Shown here one piece after another: positions 26,060 through 34,865 of a stretch of 64,000 nucleotides of DNA. The translations under genes and the position numbers were made by a program. Position 1 is the stretch's first letter; every line of letters begins with the position of its first letter. The notes under the pieces are model-generated. The model made no database searches, was not told the origin of the DNA, and worked only from the letters and a program-made list of their open reading frames with translations. This stretch comes from Chlorobiaceae bacterium (GTDB lineage Bacteria; Bacteroidota; Chlorobiia; Chlorobiales; Chlorobiaceae), in assembly GCA_013334225.1 (NCBI GenBank), contig JAAXXY010000015.1:1-64000 (forward strand). Direction: 5' to 3'.

Positions 26060-26812
26060 ATGGACCGTTCATTCAAGGATTATTTTTCACGTGTTTCAAA
26101 ATCGTACAGGGATTACAGGCCTGTTTATCCTCGGGAGCTTTTCGAATGGCTTGCCGGGATTGCTCCGAAGCACGATGTTGCTCTCGATTGCGGTTGCGGT
26201 ACGGGTCAGGCTTCGACCGGATTGGCAGCGCATTTTAAAAGAGTATACGCCGTCGATCCGAGCAAAACACAGATAGCAAGTGCCGTCAGGGATCCAAAAG
26301 TGACCTATAAAGTATCGGCAGCTGAAGAAACGGGGCTTTATGGCGACAGCGTTGATCTCATCGTTGCCGCCCAGTCACTGCACTGGTTTGACCTCGCTCG
26401 ATTCTATCCGGAAGTCAGGCGTGTAGCAACGCAGGATGCTGTATTTGCTGCAATTTTTTACGGGTTCGTGACGGTTGATGAAAAGGTCGATGAACTGCTG
26501 CTGCATCTCTATTGCGATATTCTTGTCCCATACTGGCCTCGTGAACGCAGGCATGTCGATGACGGTTACCGTTCCCTCTCTTTTCCTTTCAGGGAGATAG
26601 CCGTTCCGGAATTCAGGATGAAAGCGAACTGGGAGCTGGATCGTTTTCTCGGTTACCTGTCAACTTGGTCGGCAATCGGTCAGATGCGCTCCAAGACCGG
26701 TATCGATATTCTTGCTATGATGGATGCGGAACTCAGGCAAGCCTGGGGAAACCCGAAGGAAGTCAAAACCGTTTCATGGCCTCTGAACCTGAGGGCGGGA
26801 ATCGTGGAATAA
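26060..26812 (+). CDS. Class I SAM-dependent methyltransferase
   Basis: Methyltransferase of about 250 residues. Motif I is ALDCGCGTGQAS near residue 40 and motif II VYAVDPSKTQI, then VDLIVAAQSLHWFD, which places it in the trans-aconitate-methyltransferase-like group often annotated as DUF-type methyltransferases. The open frame extends 75 codons further upstream, but only from residue FKDYFSRVSKSYRDYRP is there family similarity. ATG 26060 has AAGGA seven bases ahead, so it is preferred. It is convergent with modC. Confidence 0.8.
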   Translation: MDRSFKDYFSRVSKSYRDYRPVYPRELFEWLAGIAPKHDVALDCGCGTGQASTGLAAHFKRVYAVDPSKTQIASAVRDPKVTYKVSAAEETGLYGDSVDLIVAAQSLHWFDLARFYPEVRRVATQDAVFAAIFYGFVTVDEKVDELLLHLYCDILVPYWPRERRHVDDGYRSLSFPFREIAVPEFRMKANWELDRFLGYLSTWSAIGQMRSKTGIDILAMMDAELRQAWGNPKEVKTVSWPLNLRAGIVE

Positions 26813-26835
26813 GATTATGGCGGATTATCAAGTGA

Positions 26836-27705
26836 TCAGAGTTTCATGACAACAGGATTGAATGCTTTGGATGCGACAAGTACTTCATCTCCGACTTTGA
26901 GGTCATCCATGTCATTTTCTGTTAAAACGATCTCGAACAGTTCATTGCCTGAGCCTATGACTGCGAGATAGATGCAGTCGACTTTTCTGATGCTCAGAAT
27001 GGTGCTTGCAAATGAAAATTTGTTCGATGTGTTCCGGTTGAGAAATACCTCTGGAGCTGTGCCGTTCCGGACCACTTGTCCCATTTCGAGAATGGTCACT
27101 TTGTCGGAAAGCTTGAAAACCTCCTGTTTGTCATGGGAAACCAGCAGGGTTGTCAGGTTGAACTGCTTGTGAAAATTCAGAATTTCATCCTGCAGATTTG
27201 TCCGGGTTTTCTGATCGAGTGCAGAAAGCGGTTCGTCGAGAAGCAGTATTTCCGGTTCACGGAGAACGGCGCGAGCCAGGGCGACACGCTGTTGCTGTCC
27301 TCCCGAAATTGAAGATGGAAAGCGGTCCTTGAGAGCAAGAAGGCCTGTCAGTTCAAGCAGTTCACGGACTTTTCCGTCGTTTCTTTTTTCCTGCGCGAAC
27401 AGCAGGTTTTCCCATACTGTCATAGTCGGAAAAAGCGAATAGTCCTGAAAAACGAACCCGATTTTCCGTTTCTGTGGAGGCAGGTTGATCCTGGCATCGC
27501 TGTCGAACCAGACCTTTCCGTTGACCTCGATATATCCTCTTTCAGGTTTGACAAGCCCGGCAAGGATACGGAGCAGGGTAGTTTTTCCGCTTCCGGATTT
27601 TCCGTAAATGGTTTGCAGCGTACCAGGCAAAATGCTGAGATTGAGCGACAGGTCGAAATACCCTTCTGAACCGGAAAGTTTCTTTGTCACTTCGAGACGG
27701 ATCAT
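26836..27705 (-). CDS. modC: Molybdate ABC transporter ATP-binding protein
   Basis: ATPase of a ModABC importer; 289 residues. Walker A is YGKSGSGKTT near residue 35, the signature is SISGGQQQR, Walker B EILLLDEPLSALD, and the H-loop LLVSHD. The last 65 residues form a single TOBE-like domain. It overlaps the molbindin-like gene by four bases and is divergent from TonB receptor 2; modB lies about 4 kb away on the other strand. Confidence 0.9.
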   Translation of the reverse strand: MIRLEVTKKLSGSEGYFDLSLNLSILPGTLQTIYGKSGSGKTTLLRILAGLVKPERGYIEVNGKVWFDSDARINLPPQKRKIGFVFQDYSLFPTMTVWENLLFAQEKRNDGKVRELLELTGLLALKDRFPSSISGGQQQRVALARAVLREPEILLLDEPLSALDQKTRTNLQDEILNFHKQFNLTTLLVSHDKQEVFKLSDKVTILEMGQVVRNGTAPEVFLNRNTSNKFSFASTILSIRKVDCIYLAVIGSGNELFEIVLTENDMDDLKVGDEVLVASKAFNPVVMKL

Positions 27706-28118
27706 GATCTGCGGCGATCTTTTTGCGGGTTTGCGTCAAGCGAAAGCTGGCTCGCTTTTATCATTATCGTGACAGATTCATTTTCAAGCAATTGCATGCG
27801 TTCAAGAGCTTTCATGGTAATGATGCTGGTAACGGTTCCTGCGGGGCATTCCAGCCGTATATCGGCAAGTATACTACCTTGCCTGATTTCTTTTATGAGG
27901 GCGGAAAAACAGTTCAAGATACTTGTTTCACCGGAAAAATTTTTAACAAGGGAAACTTCGGTTTCCTTGAAAAGGACGGTAACATGGCATCCGGCAGAAA
28001 ATGAAGCATCGAGATCGAAAAGCAGCATGCCAAGTACAATACCTGATGCTTCGAGTTCGAGGAAACAGAGAGTTTCCTGCCGGTCAATACATTTGATGAT
28101 AGCCTGAATGTGATTCAT
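27702..28118 (-). CDS. Tandem Mop/TOBE molbindin-like protein
   Basis: Small protein of 138 residues from ATG 28118. Two consecutive TOBE/Mop-like repeats are visible, the second ending PAGTVTSIITMKALERMQLLENESVTIMIKASQLSL, the pattern of molybdate-binding molbindins and ModE/ModC tails. The open frame continues 16 codons upstream to 28166, but the family similarity starts at MNHIQAIIK. It overlaps modC and probably stores or delivers molybdate to it. Confidence 0.75.
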   Translation of the reverse strand: MNHIQAIIKCIDRQETLCFLELEASGIVLGMLLFDLDASFSAGCHVTVLFKETEVSLVKNFSGETSILNCFSALIKEIRQGSILADIRLECPAGTVTSIITMKALERMQLLENESVTIMIKASQLSLDANPQKDRRRS

Positions 28119-28278
28119 GGTTTTGAATACCTGCTGACCGAAAGAGATTCCTTTTGGTGAAAGCATCCGGAAGCCGGTTCGTTTATTTATATTTGATTAT
28201 CAATTTGCAGAGCCTTTGTTGATATTAAATTTTTTAGCCTTCATAAAAAAATATCGAATATTTATTAGGCTTAACAAT

Positions 28279-28302
28279 CGTTATTCTTTGAATATTAAAT
28301 TT
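28279..28302. promoter_or_regulatory. Degenerate ModE-type half-site
   Basis: CGTTATTCTT on the left matches the left half of the site at 28357, but the right half (ATTAAATTT) is not ATAACG. It lies about 160 bp upstream of the molbindin-modC pair and may be a weak site in the shared divergent promoter. Confidence 0.35.
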
Positions 28303-28356
28303 ATTTTCTGATATTGTTCCTGAGAATCATGTTGGTTCTTCTATGATGCAGTGTGT

Positions 28357-28379
28357 CGTTATTCTTGAAGAATATAACG
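28357..28379. promoter_or_regulatory. ModE-type palindrome, distal site of TonB receptor 2
   Basis: CGTTAT (28357-28362) and ATAACG (28374-28379), 23 bp overall, also internally symmetric (TTCTTGAAGAA). It lies midway between divergent modC/molbindin and TonB receptor 2 and could serve both. Confidence 0.65.
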
Positions 28380-28483
28380 TTCTGTTAAACGATTTTTTAC
28401 TGATAATGTTATGTTTGGGTGGGAGGGTGTTCTTTCTTAATTCAGTATACAGGGAAATCGGATTTCCCGTTTTTTTTAACAAG

Positions 28484-28506
28484 CGTTATTTCTTCAGGAT
28501 ATAACG
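28484..28506. promoter_or_regulatory. ModE-type palindrome at the start of TonB receptor 2
   Basis: CGTTAT (28484-28489) and ATAACG (28501-28506), 23 bp overall, ending 17 bp before the receptor ATG at 28524. The position would block the promoter or ribosome site. Confidence 0.7.
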
Positions 28507-28523
28507 AAAGTGTTCATTCTGTC

Positions 28524-30752
28524 ATGAAAAAAATTTTTCTGCTTGTTTTACTTCTTGCTGTATCTGAAACCGCTTTCGGCAGCGGAACAGCATCTGATGT
28601 ACAACTGATTGCCGCAAACAATTTCACCGCTGAGGAGATTGTTGTAAACGGTAAAAAAGGTGATGTTCTTCAACGTGTGACCGGCAGGGAATCAGAAGTG
28701 CTGAATCCTTCACAGATGTCGGTTTACAAGGCGATCAATCTCATGCCTTCATTGAGCCAGCAGAGTGTTGACCCATATGGCCTTGCAGATATTGTTAATT
28801 ATCACGAATCATTTCGTTTCAGGGGGGTCGAAGCAACTGCAGGAGGTGTACCCGCTACGACGGTGAACGTAGAGGGGCTTCCGGTAACCGGCCGGCCAGG
28901 GGGTGGTGCGACCATCTACGATCTCGAAAATTTCAGCAATATCAGTATCTATTCCGGTGTCATGCCAGCCTATGCCGGGCTCGGTATGGCTGATGTCGGC
29001 GGAAAAATCAATATGGATATCCGTCGTCCTGAAGACAAATTCGACCTGCAACTTAAAGAGGGTGTCGGCAGCCATGATTTCCGTCGCACGTTTGTAAGAA
29101 TCGATACCGGATTGCTGCCGGGCGACATCAAAGGTTTCGTGTCCTTTTCCGATGCTTCAGCCGACAAATGGAAAGGGGAGGGTGACAGCAAAAGGAAAAA
29201 CGTGATGGGTGGTGTGACGAAGCAGTTCGGGGACAATGTGAAACTCGAAACCTTCGTTACCTACAGTAAAGGGACGATCCATGCTTACATGCCGTTCACC
29301 TATTCACAAATCAGCAACCTTGATTACGTCTATTCGGCCGATTATGGTACCGATCCGAAGAAATACAATTATTATGATTACAACAAAAACGAGTTCGAAG
29401 ACTGGATGGTGATGGCAAACCTCGAGATTAAAACCGGGGAACATTCGGCTCTTTCCATCAAGCCCTATTACTGGAGCGATAATGGTTACTATATGGAGAC
29501 CATAACGCTTGCCAACAGCCAGAACCGGATCAGAAGATGGGATATAGACCACGATCTGAAAGGAATTCTCGCCGAATACAAGACTACTGCAGCCTCGACT
29601 GACCTTGATATGGGATATCTCTACCATACACAGTCACGTCCTGGTCCGCCGAGTTCCTGGAAGAACTATAAAGTCGATTCGAACGGCAACCTTGTTTTTG
29701 ATCAATGGACACTTCTGTCGAACGATTCGAGCCATGAACTGCAGACTCTATTCATCGAGGGGAAACATCGTTTCGGGGATTTTCAGATCGAGGGAGGCCT
29801 GAAGTATGTCATCTATTCACTGCCGTCGGTCATAACGTATAATACAGCCGGTATTGGCAATGTCAGCTATTATGATGCGCTTGCGACCAACCCTGCTGTA
29901 GTCGCAGCATCGAGTGCTCCGGATGCGAAAACTTTCAGGCGCCTTTTTCCGGATATCACTCTGTCGAGGATCCTGAACGACAATGTTACCTTTTTTGCCT
30001 CTTACGGTGAAAACTATGTCACCCATGTCGATATCTATCCCTATTACATACAGCAGCTGAGCTATTTCACCAGCAAAGGGATTACATTCCAGCAGCTCTG
30101 GGATAAAAAAGTGATGGAAATTTCGAAGAATTTCGAGATTGGCGTAAAAGCGAAAGGAAATAACTGGAGCATCATTCCGATATTCTATTATACAAAGCAC
30201 GACAACAAGCAGGCGGTTCTTTACGATGATGCGCTGGGTGCATACTATCCCATGAACAATGCAGAAGCTGACGGGTACGGGTTCGAAGTGGAGGGAGAGT
30301 ACAAGCCGCTCAAAAACCTCAAATGCTACGGTTCCTTTTCCTGGAACAAGTTCTGTTTCTCGCAGGATATCAACTCTGACGCATCAGGAAACAGCGTTAT
30401 CAGAGTCAAGGGAACCCAGGTTCCGGATGCACCTGAATTCCTTGCAAAAGGTATGATCAGTTATACAATCGGAGATTTTACCATAACACCGATTGTGCGG
30501 TATACTTCCGTACGTTATGGAGATGTTTTACATCAGGAAAAGGTTGATGGTGCAACACTTTTTGATCTTGATTTTACCTGGAGCAGGTCGATGTTCGGAT
30601 TTAAAAATGTCGATTGTTCACTGTCTTTTCTCAACATATTTGACAAAAAGTATATCAGCCTTATCAGTACTTCCGATTACAAAACTTTGAAGACATCATA
30701 TCTGCCAGGAGTTCCTTTCACTGTTATGGCGACAGTTGCTTTCCATTACTGA
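28524..30752 (+). CDS. TonB-dependent receptor 2
   Basis: Outer-membrane receptor of about 742 residues. The open frame extends 35 codons upstream, but ATG 28524 begins a clear signal peptide (KKIFLLVLLLAVSETAFG) and lies after the operator, so it is the start. A TonB-box-like EEIVVNG lies near residue 35. The plug domain includes YDLENFSNISIYSGVMPAYAGLGMADVGGKINMDIRRP. The barrel ends in an aromatic Tyr. Substrate unknown; ModE-type sites upstream and modAB downstream argue for a molybdate or Mo-chelate substrate. Confidence 0.88.
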   Translation: MKKIFLLVLLLAVSETAFGSGTASDVQLIAANNFTAEEIVVNGKKGDVLQRVTGRESEVLNPSQMSVYKAINLMPSLSQQSVDPYGLADIVNYHESFRFRGVEATAGGVPATTVNVEGLPVTGRPGGGATIYDLENFSNISIYSGVMPAYAGLGMADVGGKINMDIRRPEDKFDLQLKEGVGSHDFRRTFVRIDTGLLPGDIKGFVSFSDASADKWKGEGDSKRKNVMGGVTKQFGDNVKLETFVTYSKGTIHAYMPFTYSQISNLDYVYSADYGTDPKKYNYYDYNKNEFEDWMVMANLEIKTGEHSALSIKPYYWSDNGYYMETITLANSQNRIRRWDIDHDLKGILAEYKTTAASTDLDMGYLYHTQSRPGPPSSWKNYKVDSNGNLVFDQWTLLSNDSSHELQTLFIEGKHRFGDFQIEGGLKYVIYSLPSVITYNTAGIGNVSYYDALATNPAVVAASSAPDAKTFRRLFPDITLSRILNDNVTFFASYGENYVTHVDIYPYYIQQLSYFTSKGITFQQLWDKKVMEISKNFEIGVKAKGNNWSIIPIFYYTKHDNKQAVLYDDALGAYYPMNNAEADGYGFEVEGEYKPLKNLKCYGSFSWNKFCFSQDINSDASGNSVIRVKGTQVPDAPEFLAKGMISYTIGDFTITPIVRYTSVRYGDVLHQEKVDGATLFDLDFTWSRSMFGFKNVDCSLSFLNIFDKKYISLISTSDYKTLKTSYLPGVPFTVMATVAFHY

Positions 30753-30849
30753 GTTTTTTCTCTCTCTACGCTCTTTCTCGTTTCCCGACTTCCGGTATAT
30801 CTCCGGTGCCGGAAGTTTTTTTAAATGCCGTTTGATTCTGATTACAACC

Positions 30850-31575
30850 ATGCAAAAGAAACCATTTTTATTCCTGTTCGCTTTTTTGCTGCTCGTATCT
30901 CCGGTGCTTCAGGCAGAGAACATAACAGTTGCCGCAGGCGGAGGATATAAAAGACCTCTGATGGAGATTGCCGAAAGATTCGAGAAGAAGACCGGATATC
31001 ATATCGATGCTGTTTTCGGGCATATGCAGCAGATATTTTCCCAGGCACAGATGACCGGGCAGATATCGGTACTTTTCGGTGAAAGAAGTTTTTTTGAGCA
31101 GTCAGGAATCACCTTTGCATCCCATTACCCTCTGGGTCAGGGAAAACTCGTTCTTGCATGGCGTAAAGGATTGCTGATAAAGAAAATAAGTGATATAAAG
31201 GGAAGCTCTGTCACAAAGGTGGCCATGCCGGATGACAAAAAGGCTGTCTATGGCAAAGCTGCCGGCGAGTATCTGCAGAAGTCAGGACTTGGCAGCGATA
31301 TAAGCGGCAAACTGCTTGTCGTTTCCACGGTACCACAGGTTTCCTCATATCTTGTAACGGGTGAAGTCGATGCCGGTTTCATCAATGTTACCGATGCCAT
31401 CGGTGTTCAGGACAATATAGGCGGCTATCTTCCTGCCGAGCAATCGTACTACACACCGATTTTTATCCAGGCAGGTGTTGTCAAAGGATTCGAGAATCAG
31501 GCAGGTGTTGTCGCCCTGATGAAATTCCTCAGGGAAAAAGAGGCTATTGCCATCCTGAAACATTATGGTCTCTGA
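30850..31575 (+). CDS. Second ModA-like substrate-binding protein
   Basis: Periplasmic binding protein of 241 residues. A signal peptide (KKPFLFLFAFLLLVSPVLQA) is followed by the ModA-like opening ITVAAGGGYKRPLMEIAERFEKKTGYHI. It lacks the ASL motif of classical ModA, so it could bind molybdate, tungstate or a related oxyanion. The annotated open frame continues upstream to 30736, but ATG 30850 is the one with the signal peptide. Its stop overlaps the permease start (TGATG), so the pair is co-translated. Confidence 0.82.
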   Translation: MQKKPFLFLFAFLLLVSPVLQAENITVAAGGGYKRPLMEIAERFEKKTGYHIDAVFGHMQQIFSQAQMTGQISVLFGERSFFEQSGITFASHYPLGQGKLVLAWRKGLLIKKISDIKGSSVTKVAMPDDKKAVYGKAAGEYLQKSGLGSDISGKLLVVSTVPQVSSYLVTGEVDAGFINVTDAIGVQDNIGGYLPAEQSYYTPIFIQAGVVKGFENQAGVVALMKFLREKEAIAILKHYGL

Positions 31576-32255
31576 TGAAGCACTACCTCGATATTGTTTC
31601 AAGCAGAGGGATGGCAGATATCCTCATCCTGACCGCTGAAACGTCGCTTGTAACCCTCGTGCTTCATTGTATCTCCGGAGTGGTTTCAGGATATTTTTTT
31701 ACCCGCAAAAGAAGCGTATTCACTTTTCTTGCAGATGCCCTGATCACCATTCCCCTTGTTTTTCCTCCAATCGCTACAGGTTTCCTGCTGCTTCTCCTGC
31801 TTGGAAGAAACGGGCTGATAGGAAAGGCTTTACTGTCCTCGGGTTCCGGGATTATTTTCAGTAAAACCGGCGTTTTCATTGCCTCCTTTATAGCGGGTCT
31901 GCCCCTTGTTGTCAAATCGGTCCAGGCTGCCGTCGAAGGGGTTGACCCATCCCTGTGCGAGGCGGCATGGACACTGGGCAAAAACAGTTTTCAGACATAC
32001 CGTTTTGTTGTACTGCCTGCAATCAGGAATGCACTGTTGTGCGGTCTTGTCCTTTCACTGGGCAGGTCGCTTGGTGAAGTCGGTATAACGCTCATGCTCG
32101 GAGGCAATATCATCGGCAAAACCGAGACCGTATCGCTTGCAGTCTACAACGCCGTTTTTGAAGGAAATTTCGAAAAAGCGGCAGTGCTTTCCGTTTTGCT
32201 TGGCGGAGTGTCGATCGTTCTGTTCTATGTATTGCAGAAATTCGGTAAACCATAA
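31575..32255 (+). CDS. modB: Molybdate-type ABC transporter permease
   Basis: Integral-membrane permease of 226 residues with about five or six spans. The cytoplasmic EAA loop (EAAWTLGKNSFQTYRFVVLPAIRNALLCGLVLSLGRSLGEVGITLMLGGN) near residue 135 is the ModB/CysT signature. It overlaps the upstream binding-protein gene. Its ATPase is probably the ModC at 26836. Confidence 0.9.
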   Translation: MKHYLDIVSSRGMADILILTAETSLVTLVLHCISGVVSGYFFTRKRSVFTFLADALITIPLVFPPIATGFLLLLLLGRNGLIGKALLSSGSGIIFSKTGVFIASFIAGLPLVVKSVQAAVEGVDPSLCEAAWTLGKNSFQTYRFVVLPAIRNALLCGLVLSLGRSLGEVGITLMLGGNIIGKTETVSLAVYNAVFEGNFEKAAVLSVLLGGVSIVLFYVLQKFGKP

Positions 32256-32366
32256 CGATACTGGATCGGGCGCGTTTATACACCCTTTTGGAAAGAAACG
32301 GTAATGCCGGTTCCGTTTTTGTTGTAAGGAGTATGGGATTGACAAAAAGAATTTTTTTACGGTTAT

Positions 32367-32390
32367 CATTATAACATTTAAACTATAACG
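32367..32390. promoter_or_regulatory. ModE-type site upstream of TonB receptor 3
   Basis: CATTAT (32367-32372, one mismatch to CGTTAT) and ATAACG (32385-32390) with 12 bases between, ending 11 bp before the receptor ATG. Confidence 0.6.
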
Positions 32391-32401
32391 CTGAGAAATA
32401 A

Positions 32402-34321
32402 ATGAAAAACAAATCAGGCAGACTGATCATGCTTCTGTCGTTACTGAGCTCTTCGGCATTTTCTGATGTACAGGCATCCGCTCAGTCAATCAATAGCGGC
32501 CAGTCGGAGGAAATTGTCGTGACAGCGACACTCAACGAAACACCGGTTTCGAAAGTCCCGGCGGCAGTCGAAGTGATCGAGAGAATGGAAATCACCGAAA
32601 GCGGTGCTGCAACACTTTCCGATGTGCTCACGGAAGCCCAGAGCATCACCCTCGAGCCGACGAACGGTCGTCTCAGCGTGGCAAGACTGCGCGGACTGAA
32701 CAGCCGGAATACGTTGGTACTTATCGACGGTATGCGTTTATACGGCGGATTCCAGGGCTATCTCGATCTGGGTGAAATACCTGCCGGGATGATCGAGAGG
32801 ATCGAGATTATCCGCGGTTCCGGATCAGCACTTTACGGCAGCGATGCGATAGGGGGTGTTATCAATGTCATTACGAAGAAGCCCTCGAAAGATCTCCATG
32901 CCGGGCTGAACATTTTTTCCGGCGAGAGCGTATATGGTGAAGCTGGTAGTATCAATACGAACGGCTATATCAGCGGCACCCAGGGAAAACTGGGATATGT
33001 CTTTTCAGGTACCTGGAACAACAGAGACAGGTATGACAGGGACAAGAGCAGTCTCATGACGGATGGAGATGACCGGAGATCTGGAGCGTATTCCACTTCA
33101 TTGAATTACCGGCTGACATCGGGAGTTAACCTTTCGTTCGGTATCAATTATGCCGATACTGAACTCGATGGCATAAGGACTCAGCTTCAGAACAAAGTCT
33201 ATGTCGATAAAAACAGGAAAGTCGAAGCTGACCGCCTGCTCGGTTATATCGGACTTGACGTCGATACCGGTACAGAATCGAAACTTACGCTTCGCGCCCT
33301 GCAATCGCATTACGACTGGCGATCAGACATGCAACCGCTTGCAGGAGGTGCTGTGGAAACAACAACTCTTGAACAGAAATCAAGGGAGTACGAGGGAAGG
33401 TGGACGATAAAATTGTCTGACAGTCACCGGATTACGACCGGAATGGAGTACAGTTCCGAAGACAGGTCCGATAACGGCATTTCATATGATGCCCATAACT
33501 TCGCGGCGTTTCTGCAGGATGAAGTGCAGCTTGCAGAACCTCTCGGATTGGTATTTGGTGCGAGATATGACGATCATTCCGATTTTGGTAACGCATTCAG
33601 TCCCAAAGTGGGCCTCTGGCTTAAGCTTGGCGAACATCTTCGACTGAGGGGATCATACGGAGAAGGGTTCCGGGCACCAACCCTCTATGAGCTTGATACA
33701 GGATCATTGACGACCAAAAACAAGATCATCTATGCCAACCCGAACCTCGATGCCGAGAAATCACGTTCCTATGAAATCGGAGCTGATGGAACGTGGGGCG
33801 CATTCTCGTGCGGTGTTACCGCTTTCCGCAACGATATGAGTGATATGATCGGTGAAGTCAGGATCGGTATGAGTGGAAGCACTCCTGTTTATGAATTGCG
33901 GAATATTTCGAGCACCATGACCCAGGGTCTTGAATTTACGGCAGGCTTCAGGCTGGCACCGGGTCTTACGCTTTCCGATGAGCTGACGCTTCTCGGAACT
34001 GAAGATAAAACAACCGGTTATGATCTGCTCTATGTTCCTGATGCAGTAAATACGGTGAAACTTTTGTTTAAAGCCGGGAGCGGTTTCAGCGGCAATATCA
34101 GGGTCGTTACGACAGGTCGGCAATGGATAGACACGGCGACCCGTACCGATCCTTATACGCTTGTGAACTGTTATCTCGGTAAAAAGATCTACGGAAATTC
34201 AGAACTGTTCATAGGTGCAGACAATATTTTCAATGTTGAAGCCAATGCGGCTTATGGCAACAGTGGCGGGCCGGCATCGACAGGTACCTGTTTCTACGGA
34301 GGAATCATTTGTGCCTTCTGA
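32402..34321 (+). CDS. TonB-dependent receptor 3 (BtuB-like)
   Basis: Outer-membrane receptor of 639 residues. A signal peptide (MKNKSGRLIMLLSLLSSSAFS) is followed by a TonB box EEIVVTAT and a plug domain with RLRGLNSRNTLVLIDGMRLYGGFQG, IERIEIIRGSGSALYGSDAIGGVINVITKKP. The barrel ends in Phe. It is close to vitamin-B12/colicin-type receptors in plug sequence, but its ModE-type operator and the preceding modAB point to a Mo substrate. Confidence 0.88.
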   Translation: MKNKSGRLIMLLSLLSSSAFSDVQASAQSINSGQSEEIVVTATLNETPVSKVPAAVEVIERMEITESGAATLSDVLTEAQSITLEPTNGRLSVARLRGLNSRNTLVLIDGMRLYGGFQGYLDLGEIPAGMIERIEIIRGSGSALYGSDAIGGVINVITKKPSKDLHAGLNIFSGESVYGEAGSINTNGYISGTQGKLGYVFSGTWNNRDRYDRDKSSLMTDGDDRRSGAYSTSLNYRLTSGVNLSFGINYADTELDGIRTQLQNKVYVDKNRKVEADRLLGYIGLDVDTGTESKLTLRALQSHYDWRSDMQPLAGGAVETTTLEQKSREYEGRWTIKLSDSHRITTGMEYSSEDRSDNGISYDAHNFAAFLQDEVQLAEPLGLVFGARYDDHSDFGNAFSPKVGLWLKLGEHLRLRGSYGEGFRAPTLYELDTGSLTTKNKIIYANPNLDAEKSRSYEIGADGTWGAFSCGVTAFRNDMSDMIGEVRIGMSGSTPVYELRNISSTMTQGLEFTAGFRLAPGLTLSDELTLLGTEDKTTGYDLLYVPDAVNTVKLLFKAGSGFSGNIRVVTTGRQWIDTATRTDPYTLVNCYLGKKIYGNSELFIGADNIFNVEANAAYGNSGGPASTGTCFYGGIICAF

Positions 34322-34368
34322 TATCTCAAAAATTGTCATCCATTTTGTAAACAATATCATCTTTATTC

Positions 34369-34770
34369 ATGAACCGATTCGGACTTGTTATTGCTTTCTG
34401 CTCTATTGTGATGTTTGCTGCCGGATATCTTCATGCTGAAACGAAATCGCCTGAAGGAAAGCAGATTTTCGATAAAAATTGCAGTTACTGTCATTCAATG
34501 ACCCCGCCGGCAAAATCAGCACCACCTATACTCGGCATTGCTCTTCACTATCATGAGGCTTTTACCGAAAAGGAAAAAGGGGTGAAACATATGGTGAAGT
34601 TCATGAAAAAACCGGACGAGAAAGATTCGAAGCTGGAAGCGAAGGCTGTAAGCCGTTTCGGCCTTATGCCAGCCTCTGCACTTTCGGAAGCGGAACTGAA
34701 AACGGCGGCTGAGTGGCTTTGGGACAGTTATGATCCGGCATTCAGATCTCCGGGAAGCTGCGGCAAGTAA
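34369..34770 (+). CDS. Monohaem c-type cytochrome
   Basis: Secreted protein of 133 residues. A signal peptide (about residues 1-23) is followed by the haem motif CSYCH near residue 38 and a methionine (FGLMPASAL) that could be the sixth ligand. It starts 48 bp after TonB receptor 3 and is likely co-transcribed. A redox step in the uptake or release of the transported metal is possible but inferred. Confidence 0.85.
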   Translation: MNRFGLVIAFCSIVMFAAGYLHAETKSPEGKQIFDKNCSYCHSMTPPAKSAPPILGIALHYHEAFTEKEKGVKHMVKFMKKPDEKDSKLEAKAVSRFGLMPASALSEAELKTAAEWLWDSYDPAFRSPGSCGK

Positions 34771-34805
34771 TTATAGCCGGGTATGGCCTGCTGTCAGTAT
34801 AGAAA

Positions 34806-34853
34806 AATCCCCTCGGCGGATAGAAACCGTTAAGGGGATCTGACAATTTTTTT
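34806..34853 (+). terminator. Intrinsic terminator after the cytochrome gene
   Basis: ATCCCCT (34807-34813) pairs with AGGGGAT (34833-34839), supported by an inner CGG/CCG pair; TTTTTTT follows at 34847-34853. It can end the plus-strand TonB-cytochrome transcript and also lies just past the minus-strand ATPase gene. Confidence 0.75.
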
Positions 34854-34865
34854 AAAACGTACAGG

